A stretch of 43,723 nucleotides of DNA, taken from contig NZ_QBKZ01000015.1 of assembly GCF_003056725.1 (NCBI RefSeq), forward strand, positions 519,953 to 563,675, given 5' to 3'. Below the pieces are notes generated by a model. The model was not told where the DNA came from and did not search any database. It saw nothing but the letters and a program-made list of their open reading frames with translations. This DNA is from Mangrovicoccus ximenensis (GTDB taxonomy: Bacteria; Pseudomonadota; Alphaproteobacteria; Rhodobacterales; Rhodobacteraceae). This document shows, piece by piece, positions 27,738 to 36,434 of this stretch. Position 1 is the stretch's first letter; each line of letters starts with the position of its first letter. Position numbers and translations under genes: made by a program.

Positions 27738-28457
27738 TCAGACATTGACCAGATGCGCGACCTCGGCGGTGCTTTCCTCGGCGGTGCGGCCGCGGCGCAC
27801 GGTGCGGCCGCGCATCAGCACGCAGTATTCGTCGGCGAAGGACCAGGCGAAGTCGAGATACTGCTCGACGATCACGATGGTGACGCCAAGTTCGGTCCGC
27901 ACCCGGCGCAGCGCGTCCTCGATCTGCTGCACGACATTCGGCTGGATGCCCTCGGTCGGCTCGTCGAGCAAGAGGAGCTTCGGCTGCCCCGCAAGCGCCC
28001 GGCCGATGGCCAGCTGCTGCTGCTCGCCGCCCGACAGCACCCCGGCCTTGCGGTGGCGGATCTGCGCGAGCTTCGGGAAGAGGTCGAAGATGTGGTCCGG
28101 GATGCCCTTGGCGATCAGCCCCTTGCCGCGCCCCGAAAGCGCCGAGAGCCCGGTCGTCAGGTTCTCCTCGGCGGTCAGGTGCGCGAAGACATGGCGGCCC
28201 TGCGGGACATAGCCGATCCCGGCGCGCGAACGGTCATGCGAGGCCTGTTTCGTGACGTCCTGCCCGTCGAGCCGGATCGCCCCGGCGCTGGCCTTCTGCA
28301 CGCCCATGATGGTCTTCAGCAGCGTCGTCTTGCCGACCCCGTTGCGGCCGATCAGCGCCAGCGCGCCGCCCTTTTCCACGTCGAGATCGATGTCCCAAAG
28401 CACTTGGCTCTGGCCGTAATGGGCGGTGACGCCCTGCATGTTCAGGAGGGATTCCAT
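27738..28457 (-). CDS. urtE: Urea ABC transporter ATP-binding protein UrtE
   Basis: The 239-aa ATPase has Walker A GRNGVGKTTLLKTIMG, the Q-loop YVPQGRHVF, the signature LSGGEQQQLAIGRAL, Walker B LLLLDEPTEGIQPNVV and a closing VEQYLDFA with the switch region. The EQQQLAIGRAL signature and the EGIQPNVVQQI segment are characteristic of UrtE among the LivF-like ATPases. ATG at 28457 has AAGGAG eight bases upstream. It is the last gene of the urt operon, four bases after urtD. Downstream lies the IS1182 remnant rather than the urease genes that often follow. Confidence 0.95.
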   Translation of the reverse strand: MESLLNMQGVTAHYGQSQVLWDIDLDVEKGGALALIGRNGVGKTTLLKTIMGVQKASAGAIRLDGQDVTKQASHDRSRAGIGYVPQGRHVFAHLTAEENLTTGLSALSGRGKGLIAKGIPDHIFDLFPKLAQIRHRKAGVLSGGEQQQLAIGRALAGQPKLLLLDEPTEGIQPNVVQQIEDALRRVRTELGVTIVIVEQYLDFAWSFADEYCVLMRGRTVRRGRTAEESTAEVAHLVNV

Positions 28458-28461
28458 CGGG

Positions 28462-29232
28462 TTACTCCTTTGCCCGGCCGAGATAGACGGCGGCGACTTC
28501 GGGATCGGCGCGGATCTCGTCGACCGTGCCCTGTTTGAGGAAGCGGCCCTGGTGCAGGACCGTGACCGTGCCGCCGAGCTCCTCGACGAAGGCCATGTCA
28601 TGGTCGATCACCAGCACCGCGTGGCGGCCGAGCAGCGACTTGATCAGCCTGGCGGTCTTCGAGGTCTCGTTCGGCCCCATGCCGGCGGTCGGCTCGTCGA
28701 GGAGGATCAGCGGCGCGTCGGTGGCGACCACCATGCCGATTTCGAGCCACTGCTTCTCGCCATGGGCCAGATCGGCGGCGAGGGTCTCCGCCCGGTCGGA
28801 GAGGCCGACGGTCTCGAGGATTTCCCCGACCCGGCGGGTCTCCTCCGCGGCGCGGCGATGGCTGAAGGTGGTCCACCAGCGCCGGTCCCTGGCGGCGGCG
28901 ACGGCGAGGTTGTCGCGCACCGACAGGCTCGGCAGCACGCCCGGCGTCTGGAACTTGCGGCAGATGCCGCGGCGGACGATCTCGTGCTCGGGGCGGCCGG
29001 TGATCTCCTGGCCCATGAAGCGCACCGAGCCCGAAGCCGGCTGCACCCGGCCGATCACCGTGTCGCAGAAGGTGGATTTGCCTGCGCCGTTCGGGCCGAT
29101 CAGGATGCGCAGCTCGCCGGGCCGGAGCGTCAGCGAGAAGCCGTCGATCGCCTTGAACCCGTCGAAATCGACCGTGATGTCAGTGACTTGCAGCAGCGGC
29201 GTGCCGGGCTTGATCTCGGAATGAAAGGTCAT
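28462..29232 (-). CDS. urtD: Urea ABC transporter ATP-binding protein UrtD
   Basis: The 256-aa ATPase has Walker A GPNGAGKSTFCD, ICRKFQTPGVLPSLSV as the Q-loop region, and the signature LAHGEKQWLEIGMVV, whose HGxKQWLEIG form is diagnostic for UrtD. Walker B is LILLDEPTAGMGPNET and the switch is IDHDMAFV. The start overlaps the urtC stop by four bases (ATGA), so translation is coupled. With UrtE it powers uptake through UrtBC. Confidence 0.95.
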   Translation of the reverse strand: MTFHSEIKPGTPLLQVTDITVDFDGFKAIDGFSLTLRPGELRILIGPNGAGKSTFCDTVIGRVQPASGSVRFMGQEITGRPEHEIVRRGICRKFQTPGVLPSLSVRDNLAVAAARDRRWWTTFSHRRAAEETRRVGEILETVGLSDRAETLAADLAHGEKQWLEIGMVVATDAPLILLDEPTAGMGPNETSKTARLIKSLLGRHAVLVIDHDMAFVEELGGTVTVLHQGRFLKQGTVDEIRADPEVAAVYLGRAKE

Positions 29233-30299
29233 TGCGCTTCCTCCAGCAGGGCGGTTCCGGTGGCGGCGGCACGCTCGCGGCGGCGCTTCATCAGGTCCTC
29301 GGCCAGGCCGGCGATGCCGTTCGGCAGGAAGGTGACGACCAGGATGAAGACCAGGCCGAGCACGTAGAGCCAGGCTTCGGGCATGGCCGAGGAGACGATG
29401 TCCTTGGCGAAATTGACGATCAGCGCGCCGGCCACGGCGCCCCAGAGGCTTTTCCTGCCGCCGACCGCGACCCAGACGATCATCTCGATCGAGGGGACGA
29501 CGCCGACGAAGGCCGGCGAGACGACGCCTGCATGCAGCGTGAAGAACGCGCCGCCGATCGAGGCGAAGACCGCCGAGAGGGCGAAGGCCACGACCTTGTA
29601 GGGGGTGGTATCGTAGCCGAGGAAGCGGACGCGGTTCTCGCCGTCGCGGGTGGCGCGCAGGAGCGTGCCGAAGCGCGAGCCGATCAGCCATTTGCTCCCG
29701 GCGAAGACCGCGACGAGCAGCCCGAGCGTCACCCAGTAGAGCGTGCGGTTGGCCGCGTCGGTGCCGAGCTCCATGCCGAAGAGCGTGGTGAAGCCCGTCA
29801 GCCCGTTATAGCCGCCGGTGGTGCTCTGCTGGCTGGTGAGCAGCGTCGCGAAGGTCAGGGCGACGGCCTGGGTGATCAGCGCGAAATAAACGCCCGCGAT
29901 GCGGCGGCGGAACACGAGCCAGGCGAAGAGGCCTGCGAAAAGCGCCGGGACCAGCACCACGGCGAGCACGGCGAAGAGCGGATACTGGAACGGCACCCAC
30001 CACCAGGGCAGCGACATGACGCCGGACCATTCCATGAAGTCGGGCAGGTAGCCGGGCTCGAGCGAGGCGAGCTTCAGGTACATGGCGATCGAGTAGCCGC
30101 CGAGGCCGAAGAACACGCCCTGTCCGAGGGTGAGGATGCCGCCCTCTCCCCAGATCAGCACGATGCCGATGGCGAGGATGGCCATGGCGAGGAAGCGGCC
30201 GAGCAGGTTCAGGTCGTAGGACGACACCAGCGAGGGGGCGAGGACCGCCAGCGCGAGGACCGCGATCCAGGCGTGGCGCAGCAGGGGATGGTCGGTCAT
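29229..30299 (-). CDS. urtC: Urea ABC transporter permease UrtC
   Basis: The 356-aa LivM-like permease has about nine membrane helices, with LTLGQGVFFGLGGYSIAMYL after the second helix. The long periplasmic insertion DFMEWSGVMSLPWWWVPFQY is typical of UrtC and absent from amino-acid LivM proteins. The coupling loop is ATRDGENRVRFLGYD. It is intact and lies four bases after urtB. Confidence 0.95.
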   Translation of the reverse strand: MTDHPLLRHAWIAVLALAVLAPSLVSSYDLNLLGRFLAMAILAIGIVLIWGEGGILTLGQGVFFGLGGYSIAMYLKLASLEPGYLPDFMEWSGVMSLPWWWVPFQYPLFAVLAVVLVPALFAGLFAWLVFRRRIAGVYFALITQAVALTFATLLTSQQSTTGGYNGLTGFTTLFGMELGTDAANRTLYWVTLGLLVAVFAGSKWLIGSRFGTLLRATRDGENRVRFLGYDTTPYKVVAFALSAVFASIGGAFFTLHAGVVSPAFVGVVPSIEMIVWVAVGGRKSLWGAVAGALIVNFAKDIVSSAMPEAWLYVLGLVFILVVTFLPNGIAGLAEDLMKRRRERAAATGTALLEEAQ

Positions 30300-30302
30300 G
30301 GA

Positions 30303-31196
30303 TCAGCCCTCCAGGGCGCGGGAACGGGTGGCGACGACGCCCTGCGGCCGGAACTGCAGGAAGACGATGACGAAGACGAGCATCAGCACCTGGCTCATCG
30401 AGACATCGAGGAAGATCTGCGACAGCGCCGAGACGAGGCCGAGGATGATGGCGGCGGCGGTGGTGCCGATCATCGAGCCGAGCCCGCCCATGACGACGAC
30501 GAGGAAGGCCGGGACGATGTAGCTCTGCCCGACGGTCGGGGTGACCGGGCCAAGCAGCGACAGCACCACGCCCGCGAGGCCCGCGATGCCGGTGCCGAGG
30601 CAGAAGACGGCGAGGTCGACGCGGCGGGTGTTGATGCCCGAGGCCGCGGCCATCATCCGGTCCTGGTTGACGGCGCGCACCAAGAGGCCGAGGCGCGTGC
30701 GGGCGATCAGCAGGCCGAGCCCGGCCAGCACGGCGACCGCGACGGCGAGGATGAAGATCCGGGTCGAGGGGAAATAGAGGCTGCCGATGGCGAAGCCGGT
30801 GTTCAGCCAGTCGGGCGCGGTCACGCCGACGCCGATCGGGCCGAAGGCCGAGCGCGCCGCCTGCTGCAGGATCAGGCTGACCCCCCAGGTGGCCAGCAGC
30901 GTGTCCAGGGGCCGCGAGGACAGCCGCCGGATCACCGTCACCTCCATCAGCCCGCCGACCAGCGCCGCGCCGAGGAAGGCGACCGGCATGGCCACCAGGA
31001 TGGCCATCGGGCCGGGAACGATCAGGTAGGTCAGGTAGGCGAGGTAGCCGCCCAGCATCAGCATCTCGCCATGGGCCATGTTGATGACGCGCATCAGCCC
31101 GAAGCTGAGCGCCAGGCCGAGGGCGGCGAGCACGAAGAGCGAGGCCACGGAGAAGCCGTTGAACACCTGGCCCGCGAAGAGGGTCGCATCGAGCAT
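30303..31196 (-). CDS. urtB: Urea ABC transporter permease UrtB
   Basis: The 297-aa LivH-like permease carries the conserved MRVINMAHGEMLMLGGYLAY block near residue 35 and the coupling loop VRAVNQDRMMAAASGINTRR, with MMAAASGIN characteristic of UrtB. The start has AAGGAAA upstream. The native UrtB of some lineages has a long periplasmic N-terminal extension; this one is the short form. It follows urtA by 57 bases. Confidence 0.94.
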   Translation of the reverse strand: MLDATLFAGQVFNGFSVASLFVLAALGLALSFGLMRVINMAHGEMLMLGGYLAYLTYLIVPGPMAILVAMPVAFLGAALVGGLMEVTVIRRLSSRPLDTLLATWGVSLILQQAARSAFGPIGVGVTAPDWLNTGFAIGSLYFPSTRIFILAVAVAVLAGLGLLIARTRLGLLVRAVNQDRMMAAASGINTRRVDLAVFCLGTGIAGLAGVVLSLLGPVTPTVGQSYIVPAFLVVVMGGLGSMIGTTAAAIILGLVSALSQIFLDVSMSQVLMLVFVIVFLQFRPQGVVATRSRALEG

Positions 31197-31253
31197 GTCG
31201 ATTTCCTTTCGGGAGGGGGAAAGGCCGCCCCCGCGCAGGGACGGCCGCCAGGA

Positions 31254-32450
31254 TCAGTTGCCGACGAAGCCGCAGGTCTTGCCCGGGAAAGTCAGCGCGT
31301 CATAGGGCTCGGGCTCGATCATCGCGGCGGAGGACCACAGGATCTCGAACCGGCCTTCGGCATCGAGCTTGCCGACATGGGCGCTCTGGCGCAGTGATTG
31401 GTTCGGCGCGAAGGAGACGGGGCCCATCGGGGTGTCGACCTCGAGCCCCACCGCGGCGGCGCGCACCGCATCGGTCTCGAACGATCCGGCGGCCTCGACG
31501 GCGGCCTTCCAGGCATAGACGTTCAGATAGCCGTGCAGCATCGGATCGGTGACCGCGGCATCCGCGCCGTGCAGCGTGCGGTAGGCCTGGACGAACTCGG
31601 CATTGGCCTCCGAGGGCAGGGTCTCGAAATAGTTCCAGGTGGCGTAGGAGCCTTCGACCAGCGAGGCGCCCATCGCCTGGGCTTCCTGCTCGGCGATCGA
31701 GAAGCTCATCACCTCGACCTTGTCCGGGCCCATGCCGGCCGCGGCCATCTGCTTGAAGAAGGAGACGTTCGAGTCGCCGTTGAGCGTGTTGAAGATCACG
31801 TCCGGCTTCGCGGCGCGGATCTTGGCGATCACCGCCGAGAAATCGGTGCCGCCGAGGGGCACGTACTGCTCGCCTGCGAGGGCCAGGCCGTCCTCGGCGA
31901 GGTGCTTCTTGACGATCAGGTTGGCGGTGCGCGGGAAGACGTAGTCGGAGCCCACGAGGAAGAAGCTTTCCTTGCCTTCGGCCTTGGCCCAGTCATAGGC
32001 CGGCAGGATCTGCTGGTTCGGCTGGGCGCCGGAATACATGATGTTGGGCGAGCATTCGTTGCCCTCGAACTGCACCGGATACCACAGCAGGCTGCCCGCG
32101 CGCTCGAAGACCGGCAGCATCGCCTTGCGCGAGGCCGAGGTCCAGCCGCCGAAGACGGTGGCGACATCGTCGTTCTGGATCAGCTTCGAGGCCTTCTGCG
32201 CGAAGATCGCCGGGTCCGAGGCGCCGTCCTCGATCACCGCCTCGATCTGGCGGCCAAGCACGCCGCCCGCGGCGTTGATCTCGTCGATCGCCATGACTTC
32301 GGCGTTCTTCACGGTGACTTCGCTGATCGCCATGGTGCCCGAGAGCGACTGCAGGACGCCGACGGCGACGGTGTCCTCGGCATGGGCCGCGCTGAAGGCA
32401 AAGGCGATGGTGGCGGCGCCGCAGATGGCGCCGGTTGCGGAGGTCTTCAT
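31254..32450 (-). CDS. urtA: Urea ABC transporter substrate-binding protein UrtA
   Basis: The 398-aa periplasmic protein has a Sec signal peptide (cleavage near AAHAED, residue 24) and the type I binding fold opening VAVGVLQSLSGTMAISEVTV, which matches urea/short-chain amide binding proteins. SLLWYPVQFEGNECSPNIMY, VGSDYVFPRTANLIVKKHL and FNTLNGDSNVSFFKQM are UrtA hallmarks. It heads the operon urtABCDE. The ATG at 32450 has AAAAGGA upstream. Such operons are usually induced under nitrogen limitation; I saw no clear NtrC site in the 120-base upstream gap. Confidence 0.95.
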   Translation of the reverse strand: MKTSATGAICGAATIAFAFSAAHAEDTVAVGVLQSLSGTMAISEVTVKNAEVMAIDEINAAGGVLGRQIEAVIEDGASDPAIFAQKASKLIQNDDVATVFGGWTSASRKAMLPVFERAGSLLWYPVQFEGNECSPNIMYSGAQPNQQILPAYDWAKAEGKESFFLVGSDYVFPRTANLIVKKHLAEDGLALAGEQYVPLGGTDFSAVIAKIRAAKPDVIFNTLNGDSNVSFFKQMAAAGMGPDKVEVMSFSIAEQEAQAMGASLVEGSYATWNYFETLPSEANAEFVQAYRTLHGADAAVTDPMLHGYLNVYAWKAAVEAAGSFETDAVRAAAVGLEVDTPMGPVSFAPNQSLRQSAHVGKLDAEGRFEILWSSAAMIEPEPYDALTFPGKTCGFVGN

Positions 32451-32574
32451 GCGTCCGTCCTTTTCCCTGTCGGTTGAGGCTGCGCCGGGCTGTCCGGCGC
32501 GTCATGGGATCAGACTAGGGAAAGCCGCAGGGGGCCGGTATGGACCGAAAGGGGTATAAGGGAGCAAGCCGGGG

Positions 32575-32950
32575 CTACCAGCCGCGGGCGACGCCGATCC
32601 CGGCATAGACCTGGCCGTCGGAGCGCACCGCCGGGCTGTCCGCTGCCTCCTCCAGAAAATGCATGTACATGACGCCCGCGCCGACCGCCCATCTTCCGCT
32701 GAGCGGCTGGACATAGACCGCGGTGATCCGCGCGTCGCGCCAGCCTGCGCCCGCATCGTATCCGGGCCTGTCCGGCGCGGCCCCGACCGAGAAATAGGTG
32801 TCCATGTAATCGGCGGAGGCCCAGCTGGCCGCCAGGCCGAGCCCCAGCGCGCCGTAGCGCCCGACCGGCATCCAGCGGCGCAGGTTCACGTCCGCGACAT
32901 GGCCGCCATGGGCCCCGGAGGCATCCTGCAGCATGCCGATGCCCGCCCGC
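32575..32950 (-). pseudogene. MipA/OmpV-like outer-membrane protein, C-terminal fragment
   Basis: The frame reads GMLQDASGAHGGHVADVNLR, then alternating strands (GALGLGLAASWASADYMDTY, then FSVGAAPDRPGYDAGAGW, RWAVGAGVMYMHFLEEAADS) and ends QVYAGIGVARGW, with the C-terminal aromatic residue needed for outer-membrane barrel assembly. The layout fits the second half of a MipA/OmpV barrel, some 120 of ~250 residues. On its upstream side it runs directly into a transposase reading frame at about 32950, so the signal peptide and first strands are missing. Confidence 0.75.
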
Positions 32951-33560
32951 CAGCACCCTGCGGTCCAGCGCCGACAGCCTGTCGCGCAGCATCGCCCGGG
33001 CATCGAGGATGGCCGGGGCGGCCGTCCCCGCGGCCAGCTCGCGCACCCGTGCCTCATAGCGCCCCTTGCCCTCGGCCTGCAGGACCGAGCTTCATCCCGA
33101 AATTGCGCAGGACCCCGCGCAAGGACTGCTCGATGTCGAGGGCCGCCTTCTGGGCAGCCTTGCGCGCGCTCAGAAGGGCACGCATCTCCGGCACCGGCAC
33201 CGGCACCGGCGCGGCTCGTGGACCGGCCTGAAACAGCCCATGCGCGAGCCACCGGGCTATGCCCTCGGCAAAGCGGCGGCCTGTCTTGACCGGCATGGCC
33301 TTCAGGACCGCCTTGACCTGCCGCGTCTCCATCAGGACCGGCTCGAAGCCCGCGTCGTCCAGGCCGCGGCGGAGCCACTGCGACTGCGGACCGGCCTCGA
33401 GCCCGATCGTCTCGATGGGCCAGGGCAGGTCCCGCAGGAAGGCGACAAACACCTCGGGCTCGCTGTCGATCTGCGCCCGCTTCACGACCTGCCCATGTTC
33501 GCCGAGCACGCAGATTGCAGAACTCGCAAGCGAAACGTCGATGCCGATGAAGGTCTTCAT
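32951..33560 (-). pseudogene. IS110-family transposase, catalytically dead and truncated
   Basis: From ATG at 33560 the protein reads MKTFIGIDVSLASSAICVLG and later ETIGLEAGPQSQWLRRGLDD, the first Asp and Glu of the DEDD RuvC-like domain. The third motif, normally KTDRRDAEGIA, is KTGRRFAEGIA here, so both remaining catalytic Asp residues are gone. A short low-complexity insert (VPVPVP) precedes EMRALLSARKAAQKAALDIE. Near 33050 the frame shifts (YEARVRELAAGTAAP continues in another frame) and around 32950 the gene is cut by the OmpV-like fragment. The C-terminal Ser-active-site domain is absent. Confidence 0.85.
33188..33211. repeat. Hexanucleotide tandem repeat in the IS110 remnant
   Basis: Three perfect copies of CCGGCA and a fourth with one change (CCGGCG) lie in a row. 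They encode the odd VPVPVP stretch of the dead transposase and are probably a slippage expansion. Confidence 0.7.
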
Positions 33561-33751
33561 GCCGTCCTCCTCCGGGATGTGGAAACGCCAGCCTATCCGG
33601 TCCCGGCTGCCCCATGACGACATCTGGAAACCCTCGCCCCCGTCTGCGATGATCTCAATGTCAGCCTGCCTGCAGCGCAGAGCGACCGACAAGCTCGGCC
33701 CAACGGTGAGCGCGAGGCCCGTCGCGAGCTACACCATCATATGGGACATCA

Positions 33752-34954
33752 TCAAAGGTAACCTGCGGGCCTCCCCGGATTTGAGCAACAGCGCCAAGCT
33801 CCGGAAACCTTTTTACCAGCGAACCGCGGCGATCTCCTCTTCCGCGGGGAACTGGGCAGGAAGCCCTCGCCGGCAGCGCCGGAGGTCACCTCGATCGCGC
33901 GGAATTCCGGCGTTGCCCCGTCACGTCCGAGGCGGAACTTGCCCATGGGGCGGGCCGCGCCATCGGTCTGGGCGGGCACGCGACGGCGGCGTTCGAGGCG
34001 CCATGGCGGCGGCTGTGCCCTGCTGCGCGCTTTGCCGCGCTTGCGGGGGGCGGGCTTGGCCGGCTCGGGCGAGGGCTTCGGCGGCGCCAGCGCATCCGTC
34101 ACCCACCACGTCAGCGTGTCGTCGCAGCCGTTGCCGCCGCTGGAAATCTGCGACACCGTCGGCGTCTGGGTGATGCAGCCGGGCGAGCCGGCCGGGCATT
34201 TCAGCCGCACGTGGAAATGGTAGTCATGGCTCCAATAGGGCCGGATCTTCTGCAGCCAGGCAGTGTCCGAGGGACGGGCGTTCTGGCACATCGCGATCTT
34301 GGCCGGGGCGGTGACGAAGATGCGGTCGACCCGGGGATCGCGCGCCGCGGCCTCGAGGATGGCGGCATGCTGCGGCGACCAGTTGCCGTTCACCCGGCGC
34401 TGGTCCGAGGTCTTGACCGAGATCGAACTGATCGATTCCCGCTCCGAGCGGCTCAGGTTCAGCCGCTGCGGCGGCAGCATCCAGATGTCGATGTCCAGCC
34501 CCATCTGGTGGCTGGCATGGCCGGACTTCATCGGGCCGCCGCGCGGCTGGCCGATGTCGCCGACATAGAGCCCCGACCAGCCCGGCTGCCGTGCCGCCTG
34601 GGCCGAGAGGTCCCGGATGAAGGAGATCGCCTCGGGATGGCCCCAGTTGCGGTTGCGCGACAGGCGCATCGCCTGCCAGGTCGGCCCGGTCTCGGGCAGC
34701 TCGACGAGGCCGCCCGCGCAGCCCTTGGCATAGCTGCCCCAGGACTGGGCCGGCCCGGAACTCGGCTCGGGCTTGGCGCCGAACAGCGCCCAGGCCTTCG
34801 GACCGGACAGCTCCGCCGCGCTCAGCATCGTGACCGAGACGCCCTCGTCTTCCGAGGCACCGCCGCCGCCTCCCGAAGGGCTGCCGCCACAGGCCCCGAG
34901 CGCCAATGACATGAGAATCGCTACCGGCCAAAACCGGGTCTTCGGGCTCTTCAT
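33752..34954 (-). CDS. mepA: Penicillin-insensitive murein endopeptidase (MepA-like, M74), with doubtful C-terminal extension
   Basis: The protein begins with a lipoprotein signal (LALGACGG, lipid Cys near residue 22). It has the M74 zinc motifs GHASHQMGLDIDIW (His146, His149 and the Asp region at 154-156) and SHDYHFHVRL (His243, His246, His248). MepA cleaves D-Ala-meso-DAP cross-links in the periplasm. Residues ~290-310 form a Pro/Lys-rich tail where family members normally end. The frame then continues for about 90 residues rich in Arg and Pro, ending beside the IS110 region. This extension is likely read-through after loss of the native stop. Strong AGGAGG precedes ATG 34954, and the gene lies 14 bases after the UMF1-type transporter gene. 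Confidence 0.85.
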   Translation of the reverse strand: MKSPKTRFWPVAILMSLALGACGGSPSGGGGGASEDEGVSVTMLSAAELSGPKAWALFGAKPEPSSGPAQSWGSYAKGCAGGLVELPETGPTWQAMRLSRNRNWGHPEAISFIRDLSAQAARQPGWSGLYVGDIGQPRGGPMKSGHASHQMGLDIDIWMLPPQRLNLSRSERESISSISVKTSDQRRVNGNWSPQHAAILEAAARDPRVDRIFVTAPAKIAMCQNARPSDTAWLQKIRPYWSHDYHFHVRLKCPAGSPGCITQTPTVSQISSGGNGCDDTLTWWVTDALAPPKPSPEPAKPAPRKRGKARSRAQPPPWRLERRRRVPAQTDGAARPMGKFRLGRDGATPEFRAIEVTSGAAGEGFLPSSPRKRRSPRFAGKKVSGAWRCCSNPGRPAGYL

Positions 34955-34968
34955 GGCGGGCCTCCTGC

Positions 34969-36303
34969 TCAGATATCGCCGTCCCTTTTGACCCAAATTA
35001 GCAGAAACAGGCCGAGAAGAAAAAGGAATATCAGGGGGGAGACACCCAATCTCTGGTCGCCGCTCGCCATCGTCGCCTGGCCGATCAGGAAGGGCGCGAG
35101 AAACGCCGTGGCCTTGCCGGTCAGCGCGTAGAGCCCAAAGGCCTCGGTCGGGTGGTCCGGATCGGCATGGCGCACCATCATCGAGCGCGAAGCCGATTGC
35201 AGCACGCCGCCCGCCGCGCCGATCAGCGCCCCGCAGATGTAGAACAGGACATCCGGCAGCGCCGATCCCGGCGCCAGGGCAAAGCCGAACAGGCTGTCGC
35301 GGGTCAGCCCGACCAGCGTGGTGCTGACCAGGACCAGAATCGCGATGGCGGTCGAGATCACCGCCTTCGGCCCGCCGCGCCGGTTCTCGCAGAGGCCGCA
35401 GATCCAGCAGGCCAGCATCGCCATGGCCACGCCGAGGATGCCGAAAATGCCGATCTCCTTGACCGACCAGCCGAGCACGCCCTTGGCATAGAGCCCGCCG
35501 AAGCCGTAGAGCCCGATCAGCGCGTCGCGGTAGAACATCGACGACAGCAGGAAGGCGACGAGGCTCCGGCGCTTCAGCGCCCGGCGCCACATCTGGCGGA
35601 TGTCGCGCGCGGCGCGGCGCGCGGCCTCGGCAAAGCTCAGGTCGGGCGCGTCGCGCACCGGGTCCTTCACCCAGGCGAAGAACGGGATCATCGAGATCAC
35701 GAACCAGGCCGCGCAGAACGGCCCGACGAAGCGCGTGCCCTCATAGGCCGCCGGATCGAGCCCGAAGAGCGGCGGCTGGCCCAAGAGCGTCCGCCCGCCT
35801 TCGCCCTCGGCGAAGAACAGAAGCATCAGGATCAGCGCGATCAGCCCGCCGGCATAGCCGATCGCATAGCCGGTGCCCGACAGCTTGCCGGTCTCCTCGC
35901 GGCTCGCCAGAGACGGCAGGAAGGCATTGGTGACCACGATGGCCAGCTCGGTCGCGACCAGACCTGCCCCGAAGGCAAAGAGCAGGAGCAGCACATGCTC
36001 GGTTCCCGGCACCGCGAACCACAGCGCGGCCGAGGCGGCGACATAGACCGCCGACAGCCAGCCGACCCAGCGCACCAGATGGCCCGACTGGTCGCCGAGC
36101 GCGCCGATCACCGGCGCAAGCACCGCCGTTGCGATGCCCGTGACGGTCAGCACATGGGCCCAAAGTGTCTGGGCCTCGACCGGGTCGCCCACCACGTTCA
36201 CGAAGTAGGGCCCGAAGATGAAAGTGAGGATCAGGGTGTGGTACGGCTGGCTGGCCCAGTCGAAGGCGTACCAGCCCCAGATCCTTTGCTGCGCGGTCGG
36301 CAT
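34969..36303 (-). CDS. MFS transporter, UMF1 (vacuole-effluxer Atg22-like) family
   Basis: The 444-aa protein starts PTAQQRIWGWYAFDWASQPY, the hallmark of bacterial UMF1 proteins (WxxYDWAxQP-like), and has about 12 membrane helices, with FYRDALIGLYGFGGLYAKGV before helix 7 and SMMVRHADPDHPTEAFGLYA late. ATG at 36303 is chosen because the conserved N-terminus starts two residues later, and GGGGAAA lies upstream. Substrates of bacterial members are unknown. The gene is intact and probably co-transcribed with mepA. Confidence 0.9.
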   Translation of the reverse strand: MPTAQQRIWGWYAFDWASQPYHTLILTFIFGPYFVNVVGDPVEAQTLWAHVLTVTGIATAVLAPVIGALGDQSGHLVRWVGWLSAVYVAASAALWFAVPGTEHVLLLLFAFGAGLVATELAIVVTNAFLPSLASREETGKLSGTGYAIGYAGGLIALILMLLFFAEGEGGRTLLGQPPLFGLDPAAYEGTRFVGPFCAAWFVISMIPFFAWVKDPVRDAPDLSFAEAARRAARDIRQMWRRALKRRSLVAFLLSSMFYRDALIGLYGFGGLYAKGVLGWSVKEIGIFGILGVAMAMLACWICGLCENRRGGPKAVISTAIAILVLVSTTLVGLTRDSLFGFALAPGSALPDVLFYICGALIGAAGGVLQSASRSMMVRHADPDHPTEAFGLYALTGKATAFLAPFLIGQATMASGDQRLGVSPLIFLFLLGLFLLIWVKRDGDI

Positions 36304-36434
36304 GACGTCATTTCCCCAACGTCCCCGACCTACAGGCCATCCGGATCCGGTGTCCATACGGAAACCATGATTTCGCAATGCCTCCGGCGGAGCCGGCCTG
36401 CGTCACCCCGACGCGGACCGGCCCCGCCGCGAGA

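Noticed and set aside
24875..27745. A 956-codon minus-strand open frame over the response regulator and the following gap
   Set aside because: It opposes a complete response regulator and the IS1182 remnant and shows only compositional bias.
29232..31397. A 721-codon plus-strand open frame opposite urtB and urtC
   Set aside because: It is very rich in Asp, Arg, His and Gln, the mirror of hydrophobic permease codons, and so is a shadow.
33188..33211. Short tandem repeats as a possible CRISPR or VNTR locus
   Set aside because: Four six-base units in a dead transposase frame; no spacers and no cas genes.
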